In this document: in pieces, positions 54,525 to 64,000 of the stretch | Numbering within the stretch: the first letter of the stretch is position 1 | Layout: every line of letters begins with the position of its first letter | NCBI RefSeq assembly: GCF_002028455.1 | Contig: NZ_MWUM01000004.1 | Coordinates: 1-64,000, forward strand | DNA length: 64,000 nucleotides | DNA from: Zoogloea sp. LCSB751 | GTDB taxonomy: Bacteria; Pseudomonadota; Gammaproteobacteria; Burkholderiales; Rhodocyclaceae | Reading direction: 5' to 3' | Made by a program: the position numbers and the translations under genes | The notes under the pieces: generated by a model | The model's database searches: none | What the model was told of the DNA's origin: nothing | The model's input: only the letters and a program-made list of their open reading frames with translations

Positions 54525-54552
54525 CAGCGCAATTTTTTCATCCTGAAACGCA

Positions 54553-54580
54553 AACGCCCGGGGAGGCTGCCCCGGGCGTT
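54553..54580 (+). terminator. GC-rich hairpin, probable terminator
   Basis: A perfect 11-bp inverted repeat, AACGCCCGGGG/CCCCGGGCGTT, with a 6-base loop lies 28 bases after the stop of the 96-residue gene. No T-run follows, so it may act as a weak or Rho-assisted terminator. Confidence 0.5.
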
Positions 54581-54749
54581 GCGCACGCTACTTACTGCTG
54601 TGAGTCTTGGCGGACTACTGCAGTAGTATCGGCGGCGCTCGCCCCATCGTCAAGGTCGAATGTGGTCTTGGCGATTGGGGAGGCGTGCGGGATGGCCACG
54701 CCCTCACCCGACCAGCTCTGTCGGGTGTTTCCGAGAAAGGAAATCCGCC

Positions 54750-56294
54750 ATGCGGCTCCCGGTACACCAGCAGCGAGACATCGCGCGCATGCATTTCTAC
54801 GATCCAACGCAGTCCAATCGAGCCATTGCGCGTGGGCTTCATCTGTCACCCAATACCGTCGGCACACTCCGCGGCAAGATTGTCGAATCCGGGCTCACCT
54901 GGAATGAACTTCGAGACTTGGACGACGACCAATGGACCTCAGCACTCGACACCAAGAATCATTCGATCGCACAACGCAAGTTGGCGCCGGACTGGGAATG
55001 GGTCGATCAGCAAATGCAAGCCGAAGATGCCACTTTGAATCAAGTTTGGCTTGAGTGGCGAGCGCAAAGTCCGGATGGCATTGGATTTACTCAGTTTTGT
55101 ACGCAATACAAGACTTGGAAGCGTGCGCAGCATATCGTGATGCGCCAAGTGCATGAGCCGGGAAACAGTTTGTTTGTCGATTTTGCCGGGCGAACGGTTG
55201 AGATTCGTGACCCTAACGGGGGGCCATCTTCGTATGCCCAGATATTCGTGGCGGCCCTAGGGTATTCCAGTTTGACTTACATCCAGGCTGTTTTCTCTCA
55301 AAGAATAGAGGACTGGATTCAATGTCACATTGATTGTTTTGCGTACTTGGGCGGGGTGCCGGAATGGGTTGTACCAGACAACCTCAAGGCTGCTGTACTG
55401 CGAAGAATGCGCGATGAGATCATCATCAATCCAGCTTACCGTAGCTGTCTTGACTACTATTCGACAGCGCCAAGACCAACCGGCGTGCGTAAGCCCAAGC
55501 ACAAATCCAAGGCGGAAGTGGCGGTTAAGATTATCCAAAGGGGAATCATATTCCGTCTTCGTAATCACGTCTTTTTCAGTTTGGAAGAACTGAATGCTGA
55601 ACTTTGGAAAGGTATGGAGGCGCTTAACCGGCATCCGTTCAAGAACATGCCGGGTTCTCGAATGGAGCGCTTCACAGAAGTCGAAAAGAACAAACTCAAA
55701 CCTCTTCCCGACTTCCCATACGAGCTCTGCAATTGGCGTTATCGCGTTCGGGTGGGAGATGACTATCATGTCGCACACGGTCGAAGCCACTATTCAGTTC
55801 CGCACACCTTGCGCGGCGAATACGTAGATCTGAGGTATACCTCGACGATGTTGGAAGTCATGCATCGCAATCGAAGAGTTGCATTGCACGAATTGCTCAA
55901 GGAGCCCGGCGGTGTGTCAACAAAGGATGAACACAGGCCAATCGCTCACATTCGCGTTCTTGAGGGAGAGCCGAAAGCGTTGTTGACCTGGGCGGTGTCG
56001 GTTGGTGGAAAAACGGAAGAGATGATTCGCTATCATCTTGAATCCCGGAAAGACATGACCAATGGCCTCAAGGCCGCTCGACGGATTCGCAGTCTTGCCC
56101 ATTTACACGGTGATTCGCGAATTCAGGAAGTGTGCGCTTACGCGCTCGCTTTGAATCTGACGGCGCTCCGGAGTATCGAATCGATTATCAAGCAATCCGC
56201 AGACAAGCAAGAGCTCGTTAAGGAAAATCTCACCAGCTCGCTTCCCAATCACGAAAATGTTCGTGGCGGTGATTATTTCGAGGTGCAATCATGA
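54750..56294 (+). CDS. istA: IS21-family transposase IstA
   Basis: A 514-residue transposase with a helix-turn-helix (NRAIARGLHLSPNTVGTLRGKI) and the integrase-type DDE core: NSLFVDFAGRTVEI (first Asp), VPDNLKAAVLRR (second Asp) and, after SKAEVAVKIIQRGI, the catalytic Glu. A C-terminal YRVRVGDDYHVAHGRSHYSVPHTLRGEYVDLRYT barrel follows. The ATG at 54750 has AAAGGAA upstream; the frame is open from 54660 without a site. Confidence 0.93.
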   Translation: MRLPVHQQRDIARMHFYDPTQSNRAIARGLHLSPNTVGTLRGKIVESGLTWNELRDLDDDQWTSALDTKNHSIAQRKLAPDWEWVDQQMQAEDATLNQVWLEWRAQSPDGIGFTQFCTQYKTWKRAQHIVMRQVHEPGNSLFVDFAGRTVEIRDPNGGPSSYAQIFVAALGYSSLTYIQAVFSQRIEDWIQCHIDCFAYLGGVPEWVVPDNLKAAVLRRMRDEIIINPAYRSCLDYYSTAPRPTGVRKPKHKSKAEVAVKIIQRGIIFRLRNHVFFSLEELNAELWKGMEALNRHPFKNMPGSRMERFTEVEKNKLKPLPDFPYELCNWRYRVRVGDDYHVAHGRSHYSVPHTLRGEYVDLRYTSTMLEVMHRNRRVALHELLKEPGGVSTKDEHRPIAHIRVLEGEPKALLTWAVSVGGKTEEMIRYHLESRKDMTNGLKAARRIRSLAHLHGDSRIQEVCAYALALNLTALRSIESIIKQSADKQELVKENLTSSLPNHENVRGGDYFEVQS

Positions 56295-57046
56295 CAGGCA
56301 TTGTTAGCCGCACTATCGCCCAACTTCGTGCATTGAAAATGAATTCGATGGCTGGGGCCTATGAACTTCAACTCCAACAGCCCAAGTTACATGAAATTGG
56401 CTTTGACGAACGTTTTGCTTTGCTGGTCGATCAGGAGGCAAACGAACGTGAATCAAGGAAACTCACCCGTTTTGTGAGGGAGGCGGGATTTCCTGACAGG
56501 GCAAACCTCGAAGACATTGAGTATCGTCCTGAACGAGGCCTCGAAAAGCAGAGAATCGCATCGCTCGCAAATTGCGAATGGGTCAGCAAGCAACTTAACG
56601 TAATCATTCTTGGTTCGACGGGTGTTGGAAAGACTTGGCTCGCTTGTGCATTTGGAACGCAAGCGTGCCGCCTTGGATTCACTGTTGCGTTCTTTCGTGC
56701 AAGTGATTTGTATGAGCAAATATCCACCGCCATCCTAGATGGATCTTTAGCAAAGCTCAGGCAAAATTTGCATAAGCCATCATTGCTTATTATTGATGAT
56801 TTCGGGCTAGGGCAGTTGACGTTACAGACAGCCCAAGTGCTGCTTGACGTTGTCGACCATCGCGCACGCAAAGGATCCCTGCTTATTACAAGCCAATTCC
56901 CCACTACGCAATGGCACGATCTCTTACCCGACAAAACACTTGCAGACGCCATTCTGGACCGGATCGTCCACCAGTCGCATTGTCTCACCTTGAAGGGCGA
57001 GTCCATGCGCAAGGTGAACGGGCGTAAGCGCCTGGAGGCAACATGA
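56291..57046 (+). CDS. istB: IS21-family helper ATPase IstB
   Basis: A 251-residue DnaC-like AAA+ ATPase that assists IstA in target selection. Walker A is GSTGVGKTWLA (about 110) and Walker B is LLIIDDFGL. The C-terminal ILDRIVHQSHCLTLKGESMRK is the usual IstB ending. Its start overlaps the istA stop by ATGA. Confidence 0.95.
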   Translation: MTGIVSRTIAQLRALKMNSMAGAYELQLQQPKLHEIGFDERFALLVDQEANERESRKLTRFVREAGFPDRANLEDIEYRPERGLEKQRIASLANCEWVSKQLNVIILGSTGVGKTWLACAFGTQACRLGFTVAFFRASDLYEQISTAILDGSLAKLRQNLHKPSLLIIDDFGLGQLTLQTAQVLLDVVDHRARKGSLLITSQFPTTQWHDLLPDKTLADAILDRIVHQSHCLTLKGESMRKVNGRKRLEAT

Positions 57047-57172
57047 TCATGGTGCCGTAGCGTATGCGCATGACGCCGTGACCGGTGCTCACGACGCCGG
57101 TCCGCTGTTCATGATCACCGTTGGGTGTGATCAGTTGCTATCAAGGCGGCTGATCACGTCCTACCGGACGGA

Positions 57173-58201
57173 GTGCGCATGACTGCCCGAAATCTGCAAG
57201 GAGAGAATCCGACGTATCTGAAAGTCCATGAACGCCTCGGCAAGGGCGCGACGCGCATCGTCTCGGCCTACATCCGCGAGTGGCGCGAGCGTCAGGCGCT
57301 GGGCGCAACGCTGAATCGCCACCCGCTCTTCGGCAACTGGCCGGAAGCCCTGCAGCTCAAGGCCAAGAGCCTGTTCGACGCCCTCCTCGCCCTGTCTGCC
57401 GAAGGTGCTGCCGCCGCAGAAGAAGCACTAAAGGTGCAGTTTGGGCAGCGCACCGCGGAGTTGCAGCAGATCACGGACGAGGCACGTCAGGAGTGCGCTG
57501 ACGCTCAGGACAGACTGCGCAATGAGCGTGCCGAGACCGCGCGCCTGATAACCGAACTGGAAGCTCTCAGGGAGGCCGAACTGGCCCGCGAGGCCATGAT
57601 CACGGATCTGCTTGCCCAGCGGGATCAGCACGTGGCGCAGATTGCCGAAAGCCAGCGGCAGGCCCAAAACCTGCGCGACGAACATCGCCTGCACGTGATG
57701 GAGCTCCACGTGCAGGCTGCGGCGGAACGCAATCGTCTGGTCGACGAGTTGCGCATAGAACGGGAACGTGCCGCCGGCGAGCGGGAACACCTGATGCGGC
57801 AGACAGATCAGCTGCGTCAGGATCACGCGGCCGCAGTACAGGAGTTGAGGCAACGCGCGACTGTGCTGGAGAGCAGTCTTGTCGTCCAACGGAAAAAAAC
57901 CGAGGAGTCAGAAGTCCGTGGGGATGGCCTGGCCGCCCAAGTGCGTGAACTCGAGAGCGGTGTTCTGACGCGAGACCGGAGCATCGCCGATCTCCGGACA
58001 GAAATCGCGACGCAGCACAGCAGGTTGCTGGAGCTGACAGGCACGAGCGGCGGGCAGGCTGCCCGCATCGAAATCCTCGAGCAGCATCTCCAACGGGAGA
58101 CTGCAAGGTCGACAAGTGCTGAAGCCCGCATCCAGGAGCTTCTGGTGCAACGCATCGCTACGCCGACCAATGTCCCGACCGCGTCTGACAAGCAGGCGTA
58201 A
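57173..58201 (+). CDS. KfrA-like coiled-coil DNA-binding protein, N-terminus probably truncated
   Basis: A 342-residue protein with a partial KfrA-type N-terminal domain (ENPTYLKVHERLGKGATRIVSAYIREWRER) and a long Glu/Arg/Gln/Ala-rich coiled coil (about 80-325). The in-frame sequence upstream of the GTG still reads VAIKAADHVLPDGV, exactly the helix expected at the start of KfrA domains. It is cut off by a TGA at 57128 and has no start codon. The gene therefore seems to have lost its 5' end when the IS21 element arrived. If expressed it would start at GTG 57173 or ATG 57179. Confidence 0.75.
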   Translation: MRMTARNLQGENPTYLKVHERLGKGATRIVSAYIREWRERQALGATLNRHPLFGNWPEALQLKAKSLFDALLALSAEGAAAAEEALKVQFGQRTAELQQITDEARQECADAQDRLRNERAETARLITELEALREAELAREAMITDLLAQRDQHVAQIAESQRQAQNLRDEHRLHVMELHVQAAAERNRLVDELRIERERAAGEREHLMRQTDQLRQDHAAAVQELRQRATVLESSLVVQRKKTEESEVRGDGLAAQVRELESGVLTRDRSIADLRTEIATQHSRLLELTGTSGGQAARIEILEQHLQRETARSTSAEARIQELLVQRIATPTNVPTASDKQA

Positions 58202-58205
58202 TGCG

Positions 58206-61200
58206 TTACTGCAGGCGGGGCGGTGGTCCGGTCAGGGATTGGTTGTGGATTAACAGATCCTCGAAATCGACTGCCGGTACAGGCCTGGAGAACAAATAGC
58301 CCTGCATTTCGTCGCATTTGCAGGCCTTCAGGTAATCGCGCTGCACAACGGTTTCGATGCCTTCTGCCACCACCTTGAGTTTCATGCGGTGGGCCAGTTC
58401 GACGATGGAGACTGCGATCAGCCCTGACTCCGGGTCCGCCGTGATGTCCCGAACGAAGGATTGATCGATCTTCAAGGCGTCAATGGGAAAACGGCTCAGA
58501 TAACCGAAGCTCGAATAGCCGGTGCCGAAGTCATCCAGCGATAGATTGACACCCAGTCCCTTCAGTCCATGCAGGACCTCGATGGTGTGCAGCGGATCGT
58601 CCATCAACATGCTTTCCGTCAGCTCGAGCTCAAGACTCCCCGCCGGGACGCCGTGGCGGGCCAGTGCATCGCTGACGACGTCCAGCAGCTTGCCGGAATG
58701 GAACTGGCGGGCCGACACGTTAACGGCCACCCTGCCCCAGGCGCCGAAGCGCGCCTGCCAAGCATGCAATTGCCGGCAGGCATCATCGATTACCCAGGTA
58801 CCGATGGCAACGATGAGCCCCGTCGCCTCGGCCATCGGAATGAAGCTGCCCGGCCCATCCACCCGATCGCCCCGCGGCCAGCGGATCAGCGCTTCGGCGC
58901 CGGTGATGCGGCCATTCTGAAGATCCAGCTTGGGTTGGTAATACAGCGCGAATTCCTTGCGCCCGATCGCTCTGCGCAATGCCGCATCCAGTTCCAGCCG
59001 GGCAATGGCGTCCGCATTCATAGCGGCGGTGTAGAAACAGAAACGATTGCGTCCCTGAGCCTTGGCCTGATGCAGCGCGGTGTCGGCGTCCCGAAGCAGC
59101 TCGTTGGCGGTTTGTCCATTGTCGGGGAAGATGCTGATCCCAATGCTGGCGGTGATGTACAGTTCCGTTTCCTCCCCGAACCGGAACGGTGCCTCCAGCG
59201 CTGACAGAATGAACTGCGCCGCCTCCGCTGCGGTATCCGGGCTCGTCACCGACTCGAGGATCAGCAGGAACTCATCGCCTCCCAGGCGGCCGAGCGTGTC
59301 TTCACTGCGCACTCTGCCGCGCAAGCGTCGGGAAGTCTCCAGCAACAGCAGATCACCGGCCCGATGGCCAAGGCTGTCATTGATGATCTGAAAATGGTCC
59401 AGATTGATGAACAGCAGCGCCACCCGGTTGCTGCCCCGCCGCGCATGATCCAGGGCATGCTCCAGGCGGGACTGCAGCAGCAGGCGATTGGGCAGTTCGG
59501 TGAGCGGGTCATAGTGTGCCAGGTGCGCGAGCTGTTCCTCGCTGCGACGAACCTGGCTGATGTCGGTCAGCAGCCCCACGTAATTGGCAGTCTGCTGATG
59601 TTCATCAAGGACCCGCGATATGGTCATCCAGCACGGATACAGCTCGCCGTTCTTGCGTCGGTTCCACAGCTCCCCTTGCCATTGCCCGCTCTGGATCAGG
59701 CTAGTCCACATGGCCTGGAAGAACTCCGGACCGTGGCGGCCCGAGCGGAGCATGTTGGGATTACGGCCGAGCACGTCAGCTTCGCTATAACCGGTGATGT
59801 CCACGAAAGCGCGATTCACGGCAAGCAGGACTCCGCCCGCATCGGTGATCATCACGCCTTCCCGTGCGCTTTCGAATACGCTCGCGGCCTGGCGTAGTCG
59901 CGCCTCCCGTTCGAGCAGGGCCGCCTCTGCCGTCTTGCGTACGGTGATGTCTTCGACAACGGCTATGAAGTACTCGGGGGCACGTAACGCGTCGCGGACC
60001 AACGTCACGGTCAGATGGGTCCAGATCTCGCTGCCGTCCTTGCGGATGTAGCGCTTGTCGAGATCGTAACTGTCGATCTCGCCAGCAAGTACGCGTCGAA
60101 CCAGAGCTTCGTCCATGCCCAAGTCGTCTGGATGGGTGATGCGCTGGAAGTTCAGTCGCAGCAATTCGTCCCTCGGATAGGCGACGATGTCGCAGAGCTT
60201 CCCATTGACCCGCAGCCATTGGCCATCCGGCGCCACGTGTGCGATGCCGACAGCTGCTTGTTCGAAGGTCGCCCTGAAGCGTTCCTCCAGATTCTGCAGC
60301 CGTGAGCCCACCCGCTGCCGTTCGCGCAGCAGGCCGGCCACGCGGGCCTGGACTTCGTTTGTCGAGAAAGGCTTATGAATGTAGTCCTGGACCCCGTGCT
60401 GCAACAGTTTGCTGCGCAGTGCGTCATCTGCCTTGGCGGTCAACATCACGATGGGCGTGTCGTCGAGCTGCGGGTAGCGTCTGATCTCTTCAACCAGTTG
60501 GTCGCCGCTCATGCGCGGCATCATCACGTCGGACAGGATAAGGGCGGGAAGCAGATCCAGCGCCATGTCCAGCCCGATCTGGCCGTCGAAGGCACTCGCA
60601 GTCTTGTAATGCTCCTTCAGCGAACCGACGATGAAAGCGTGCATGTCAGGATTGTCCTCGACGACGAGGATCAAAGGTGCCGTCGACGGTGCAGCGGTCA
60701 TGCCAGGAGGGGGCGACCTCTGCACGGCATCCTCGACGTAGGCTGCCATCAGCTCGGACGTGTCCGTATCGTCCCCTGCGGTCGACAGCCCACCTGGCGC
60801 GATCATGGGAAGGAGCACGGAGAACAAGGCTCCGCCCTGGGACGCCGGGGAGACCGCAATGCTGCCCTTGTGCAACAGCACGAACTCCTTCGAGATCGCA
60901 AGGCCGAGACCGGAGCCGCCATGGCGACGCCCCGAACCATCGTCGAGCTGACGAAAGCGCTCGAAAACCTGCTGCCGCATCGGCTCCGGCACGCCCGGGC
61001 CGCTGTCGGCCACCTGGATCAAGGCCCGATCTTCCTGCACTTGCAGGCTGACCATGATCACACCACCGTCGGGGACAAACTTGAATGCATTCGACAGCAG
61101 GTTCAGCAGCACCCGTTCGCACTTTTCCGCATCGGCCTCAACTCCGAGTGTCGGCGGCGTATCGACCCGATACTCAATGCAGCGATCAGCCGCTACCGTA

Positions 61201-62075
61201 TCGAAATGGGATGCCACCACACGTACCAGGCGCACAAGGTCGAAGCGTACGTAACGAAGCCCCATGCGGCCGGCATCGAGCCGCGCAATATCGAGCAGAT
61301 TGTCTACCTGACGATGCAGCAGACGGGCATTGCGCAACACGACACTGAGCTTGTGCCGCTCGTCTTCATTCAGATGTGGGGAGTCGAGAAGGCCGGTCAA
61401 CGGCCCGAGAATGAGCGTCAGCGGCGTACGTAGTTCGTGGCTGACATTGGAAAAGAATTGCGTCTTCAACTCGTCGAGCTCCAGCGTCTTCTGGTAAAGC
61501 TGGTCGAGTTCTTCGTTCGCGCTCTTCAACTGCGCACTGGCTTCGGCTACCTCGCGGGAACGGGCGAAAACCTCGGTCTCCATGCGCAGGGCCCGCTGGC
61601 GCAGGCTGTCATTGAGTCGTCCATCTTCAATGCCCTGCTGCTTGAGGCGCACGAATTCGGTTACGTCCTCAACCCGATGGATGATGTAGGCGAGCAGCCC
61701 GTCCTCGCCTGTCACCGGCGTGTTAAGCGGACTCCAGTAGCGTGACTCGAAACCGCCGCCCTCCTCTGCCGGACGTCGGATATCGTACTTCTGAACGGGC
61801 ATGGCATCCGGCTGGCCGGTCTGCAAGACCCGTTTCAGTGAGGCCCTCAGATTACGAACGCCTTCAGCTGCGGGATCGCCGGGGTTGTCCGGAAAGACGT
61901 CGAAGATGTGCCTGCCCACAATGTCGTCCCGGCGCGTCATCGTTGCCCGCGAATAGGCTTCATTGACGGCAATGATCCGCAAGTGCTGGTCGAGAACCAG
62001 ATAGAGACCCGGTGCGGCGTGAAACAAGCGCCGGTAATCAGGCTCGGGTTTCGCGACGTTTTCGCTAGCGTCCAT
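58206..62075 (-). CDS. Hybrid histidine kinase-REC-PAS-GGDEF-EAL signalling protein
   Basis: About 1,289 residues. Order: PAS (10-145), coiled coil, HisKA ([11 protein letters not shown], His213), HATPase (N-box [20 protein letters not shown]), receiver ([11 protein letters not shown], Asp516), two PAS domains (about 600-720, 725-845), GGDEF (LGGDEF at 931-936) and EAL (EAL at 1061-1063, DDFGTGYSS). Both cyclic-di-GMP domains keep their signature residues. So phosphotransfer and cyclic-di-GMP turnover are combined in one chain. There is no transmembrane segment, so it senses something inside the cell. I chose ATG 62075 (AGGGG upstream) over 62099. Confidence 0.93.
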   Translation of the reverse strand: MDASENVAKPEPDYRRLFHAAPGLYLVLDQHLRIIAVNEAYSRATMTRRDDIVGRHIFDVFPDNPGDPAAEGVRNLRASLKRVLQTGQPDAMPVQKYDIRRPAEEGGGFESRYWSPLNTPVTGEDGLLAYIIHRVEDVTEFVRLKQQGIEDGRLNDSLRQRALRMETEVFARSREVAEASAQLKSANEELDQLYQKTLELDELKTQFFSNVSHELRTPLTLILGPLTGLLDSPHLNEDERHKLSVVLRNARLLHRQVDNLLDIARLDAGRMGLRYVRFDLVRLVRVVASHFDTVAADRCIEYRVDTPPTLGVEADAEKCERVLLNLLSNAFKFVPDGGVIMVSLQVQEDRALIQVADSGPGVPEPMRQQVFERFRQLDDGSGRRHGGSGLGLAISKEFVLLHKGSIAVSPASQGGALFSVLLPMIAPGGLSTAGDDTDTSELMAAYVEDAVQRSPPPGMTAAPSTAPLILVVEDNPDMHAFIVGSLKEHYKTASAFDGQIGLDMALDLLPALILSDVMMPRMSGDQLVEEIRRYPQLDDTPIVMLTAKADDALRSKLLQHGVQDYIHKPFSTNEVQARVAGLLRERQRVGSRLQNLEERFRATFEQAAVGIAHVAPDGQWLRVNGKLCDIVAYPRDELLRLNFQRITHPDDLGMDEALVRRVLAGEIDSYDLDKRYIRKDGSEIWTHLTVTLVRDALRAPEYFIAVVEDITVRKTAEAALLEREARLRQAASVFESAREGVMITDAGGVLLAVNRAFVDITGYSEADVLGRNPNMLRSGRHGPEFFQAMWTSLIQSGQWQGELWNRRKNGELYPCWMTISRVLDEHQQTANYVGLLTDISQVRRSEEQLAHLAHYDPLTELPNRLLLQSRLEHALDHARRGSNRVALLFINLDHFQIINDSLGHRAGDLLLLETSRRLRGRVRSEDTLGRLGGDEFLLILESVTSPDTAAEAAQFILSALEAPFRFGEETELYITASIGISIFPDNGQTANELLRDADTALHQAKAQGRNRFCFYTAAMNADAIARLELDAALRRAIGRKEFALYYQPKLDLQNGRITGAEALIRWPRGDRVDGPGSFIPMAEATGLIVAIGTWVIDDACRQLHAWQARFGAWGRVAVNVSARQFHSGKLLDVVSDALARHGVPAGSLELELTESMLMDDPLHTIEVLHGLKGLGVNLSLDDFGTGYSSFGYLSRFPIDALKIDQSFVRDITADPESGLIAVSIVELAHRMKLKVVAEGIETVVQRDYLKACKCDEMQGYLFSRPVPAVDFEDLLIHNQSLTGPPPRLQ

Positions 62076-62202
62076 GGCATACCCCTGCTCGCGTCGCATC
62101 TAGGCAAAGCGGTCGCACAGACATGTGGCCGCCGATCAGGCTCTAGCAGGCTACACTGTGGGTACTGACAAGCAGAGTGAAATACTCAACGCAATAGGGA
62201 TT

Positions 62203-62233
62203 GGGTATTTCACACTTCCAGCGTGAAATACCC
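62203..62233. repeat. Inverted repeat between methyltransferase and hybrid kinase genes
   Basis: GGGTATTTCAC and GTGAAATACCC form a perfect 11-bp inverted repeat around 9 bases. A third GTGAAATAC lies at 62177-62185. Located just beyond the methyltransferase stop and upstream of the kinase gene, it may be a terminator, followed by ATTTT on the plus strand, or a regulator-binding site. Confidence 0.45.
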
Positions 62234-62241
62234 ATTTTGGG

Positions 62242-62883
62242 TTATTGGGGTGCAACAGACGGCTTGCGGGCAATCAGGCCTATCAACGCAGAACGCCCCT
62301 TGTGGCCGCTCCCTTCCGTAATGTCCTCCTCGTATTCGACGAGTTCCTCGATTTCCCAACCGACGAAGGCTTCCCGCAGGATCTCTTCCGAGTAGAGGTT
62401 TTCTACAGCAGAGGGCCCGCCCGTTCCGTACTCGAGCTGCTTCGGCGTATAGCCCTGCAGCAGGATCCGCCCGCCGGGCCGGGTTAGTTGCTTCAAGACC
62501 TCAAACTGCCGCTCACGCCATTCAGGGCCAACGAACTGGATGAAAATCCCGATGACCCAGTCAAAATGCGCCTTCAACTCGGCCGGTGGCCAACCCGGCG
62601 CCAGCATGTCGGCCTGCAGGAAACGTACATCCACCTTCTTGCCGATCGCCAGACGCCGGGCCTTTTCCACGGCCACCGCAGAGATCTCGATGGCAGTCAC
62701 CTCCAGCCCCTGCTCAGCCAGCCACACCGAGTTCCGCCCCTCCCCGTCCGCCACCGACAGCGCCCGGCTGCCGTCCTGCAGGCGCCCTGCCCGACGGGCC
62801 AGAAAGCGGTTGGGTTCGGTGCCGAACAGGTAGTCGTCACCGGCATCCTGGTAACGCTTGCTCCAAATGCTCTCTTGATTCAT
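62242..62883 (-). CDS. SAM-dependent methyltransferase
   Basis: A 213-residue class I methyltransferase: SIWSKRYQDAGDDYLFGTEPNRFL at the start, motif I LSVADGEGRNSVWLAEQG (glycine loop), then VTAIEIS (acidic strand end), and LKQLTRPGGRILLQGYTPKQLEY (motif near strand 5). It resembles the TehB-like/thiopurine-type small-molecule methyltransferases that detoxify oxyanions or thiols. The ATG at 62883 has TTGGAGGA upstream; a longer frame from 62940 lacks this. Substrate unknown. Confidence 0.9.
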   Translation of the reverse strand: MNQESIWSKRYQDAGDDYLFGTEPNRFLARRAGRLQDGSRALSVADGEGRNSVWLAEQGLEVTAIEISAVAVEKARRLAIGKKVDVRFLQADMLAPGWPPAELKAHFDWVIGIFIQFVGPEWRERQFEVLKQLTRPGGRILLQGYTPKQLEYGTGGPSAVENLYSEEILREAFVGWEIEELVEYEEDITEGSGHKGRSALIGLIARKPSVAPQ

Positions 62884-63102
62884 CGGACTGTCCTCCAAGG
62901 AAATGAGTGACTCGATCTTCCAGGGCATCGATCTGCCCATCCGAAGGGAGTGCGTGGCACCGCATAAAGTTCACGCGACACAGATTCTCGCCAAATTTGG
63001 CCTAACTTTACGAACATCTCTCTATTTCTGCTGTCGACTGAGCTTCTGGAAGCATGTAGCTTGTGTCCTTCCGCAACACCCCGCATTCCCTGGAGTAATA
63101 CA

Positions 63103-64000
63103 GTGAAGAACAGCTTGATCCGGTCCTTGCTGGCCCTTGCCTTTGCCACGCCAGTCCTGTGCTCGGCACCGGCGATAGCCCTGGAGGCATCGGCAACGCA
63201 GCGTCTCGCCCCAACTACCGAACAGGCCCAGACCGCCTATCTGAGTGCACAACTGCTCGGACGATATCACTACAAGACCCAGCCCCTCGACGACGCCCTG
63301 TCCGAAAAGATCTTCAACCGCTATCTGAAGGCCCTGGACCCCGAGCGCCTGTATTTCACCCAGACTGACATCGACTCCTTTGCCGATGCGCGGACGCTGC
63401 TGGATGACGCGATCCAGCGTGGCAATCTGACGATTCCCTTTGCGATCTTCCAGCGCTACGAGCAACGCTCCGCGGAGCGTCTCAAGAAGGCTCGGGACCT
63501 GCTCAATCAGAATTTCGACTTCAGCTTAAACGAAAGCTACCCTTACATGCGCGACAAGGCGCCGTGGCCGAAGGACGAAGCCGAAGTCCAGGACCTGTGG
63601 CGCAAGCGGGTCAAGAACGACTGGCTGCGCCTAAAGCTCGCCGGCAAGGACGACAAGTCCATCCGCGAGACCCTGATCAAGCGTTACGACAACTATCTGG
63701 CCCGCGCATCGAAGAACAAGAGCGACGACGTGTTCCAGATATTCATGAACGCCTTCGCGATGTCCATCGAACCCCATACCAATTACCTGGGGCGCAGCGC
63801 TTCGGACGACTTCGATATTTCCATGCGCCTGTCGCTGGTAGGCATCGGTGCCGTGCTGCAGGAACGCGACGACTACATCACGATCCGTGAGCTGGTGCCA
63901 GGCGGTCCGGCAGCCCGTTCCGGAAAGCTCGCCGTCGGCGACCGCATCGTCGGCGTAGCCCAGACGGAAGGCCCGGTGGCGGACGTGGTGGGATCGCGGG
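63103..64000 (+). CDS. prc: Tail-specific (C-terminal processing) protease, 5' part
   Basis: The frame runs open to the window end, so only about 299 residues are seen. The GTG start has TGGAG about ten bases upstream. A signal peptide (SLLALAFATPVLCSAPAIA) is followed by the Prc N-terminal region (YLKALDPERLYFTQTDIDSF; IFQRYEQRSAERLKKA; MSIEPHTNYL). The start of the PDZ domain follows (GIGAVLQERDDYITIRELVPGGPAARSGKLAVGDRIVGV). The periplasmic Ser/Lys protease degrades tagged or misfolded proteins and processes penicillin-binding protein 3. The catalytic residues lie beyond the window. Confidence 0.93.
   Translation, partial: MKNSLIRSLLALAFATPVLCSAPAIALEASATQRLAPTTEQAQTAYLSAQLLGRYHYKTQPLDDALSEKIFNRYLKALDPERLYFTQTDIDSFADARTLLDDAIQRGNLTIPFAIFQRYEQRSAERLKKARDLLNQNFDFSLNESYPYMRDKAPWPKDEAEVQDLWRKRVKNDWLRLKLAGKDDKSIRETLIKRYDNYLARASKNKSDDVFQIFMNAFAMSIEPHTNYLGRSASDDFDISMRLSLVGIGAVLQERDDYITIRELVPGGPAARSGKLAVGDRIVGVAQTEGPVADVVGSR

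Larger units (their letters stand above)
54750..57046 (+). mobile_element. IS21-family element (core istA-istB)
   Basis: A complete istA-istB pair with ATGA overlap. The outer limits lie between about 54590-54749 and 57047-57130 but I could not find a clear terminal repeat. A perfect palindrome ACTACTGCAGTAGT (54614-54627) sits near the probable left end. Codon use and lower GC differ from neighbours. Confidence 0.85.

Noticed and set aside
1..64000. CRISPR arrays, tRNA or rRNA genes
   Set aside because: I read for regularly spaced repeats and for tRNA cloverleaf or rRNA signatures and found none; a covariance-model scan would be decisive for tRNAs.

Overview
The window looks like the chromosome of a GC-rich proteobacterium, most likely a betaproteobacterium of the Rhodocyclales type (Thauera/Azoarcus-like). 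That is an inference from gene content (tail-specific protease, yhiI-rbbA-yhhJ-type exporter, ACR3-type ars operon with a DUF2703 gene, czc/mgtA/rcnA metal genes) and from high GC. I see no rRNA, tRNA or CRISPR array. Much of the window is accessory DNA with heavy insertion-element traffic.

Layout. (1) 0.1-9.3 kb is a catabolic-looking cluster: two SnoaL-like proteins, a protein of unknown family, a cytochrome P450, an acyl-CoA synthetase, a VOC protein and a phytoene-desaturase-like FAD enzyme, with two TetR regulators divergent from the P450 and ligase genes. Two intergenic regions share an operator-like sequence, GTACACA-N10-GTGTKCA, suggesting one regulon. (2) 10.2-16.6 kb is a four-gene export operon: outer-membrane lipoprotein, HlyD adaptor, double-ATPase/permease fusion and ABC-2 permease. 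(3) 16.6-28.1 kb is a pile-up of mobile DNA. It holds an IS5-family element with a frameshifted transposase, then a gene split by a second IS5-family element (4-bp CTAG duplication) whose own transposase is split by a group II intron with its maturase. A compact Tn7-like transposon (TnsA-, TnsB-, TnsC- and TniQ-type genes, no cargo) follows, and then an IS5 relict. (4) 28.3-33 kb has a tyrosine recombinase, a KfrA-like remnant, small regulators, an Xre/MbcA/ParS-type antitoxin without an adjacent toxin, and unknown proteins.

(5) 33-53 kb is a metal/metalloid resistance block. It contains arsR-arsC-arsC-acr3-arsD-arsA-DUF2703, a NYN-domain protein, a TauE/SafE permease with a ModE-like regulator and a ModE-box-like palindrome, an IS5/IS427-group insertion, a czcB-czcA-czcC RND efflux operon, an MgtA-type P-type ATPase, and a CsoR/RcnR-family regulator with rcnA-like and CDF exporters. 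A perfect 11-bp inverted repeat overlaps the regulator's promoter and start codon. (6) 53-58.2 kb has a divergent pair of unknown genes, an IS21-family istA-istB pair, and a KfrA-like coiled-coil gene that seems to have lost its 5' end. (7) 58.2-64 kb appears to return to core chromosome: a large histidine kinase/REC/PAS/GGDEF/EAL hybrid, a SAM methyltransferase, and the start of the tail-specific protease prc, which runs off the window.

How it fits together: the metal genes form independently controlled modules (As by ArsR, Ni/Co by the CsoR/RcnR-like repressor, possibly an oxyanion permease by a ModE-like protein). The integrase with a KfrA-like remnant on one side, and a truncated KfrA-like gene plus IS21 on the other, look like scars of successive island insertions.
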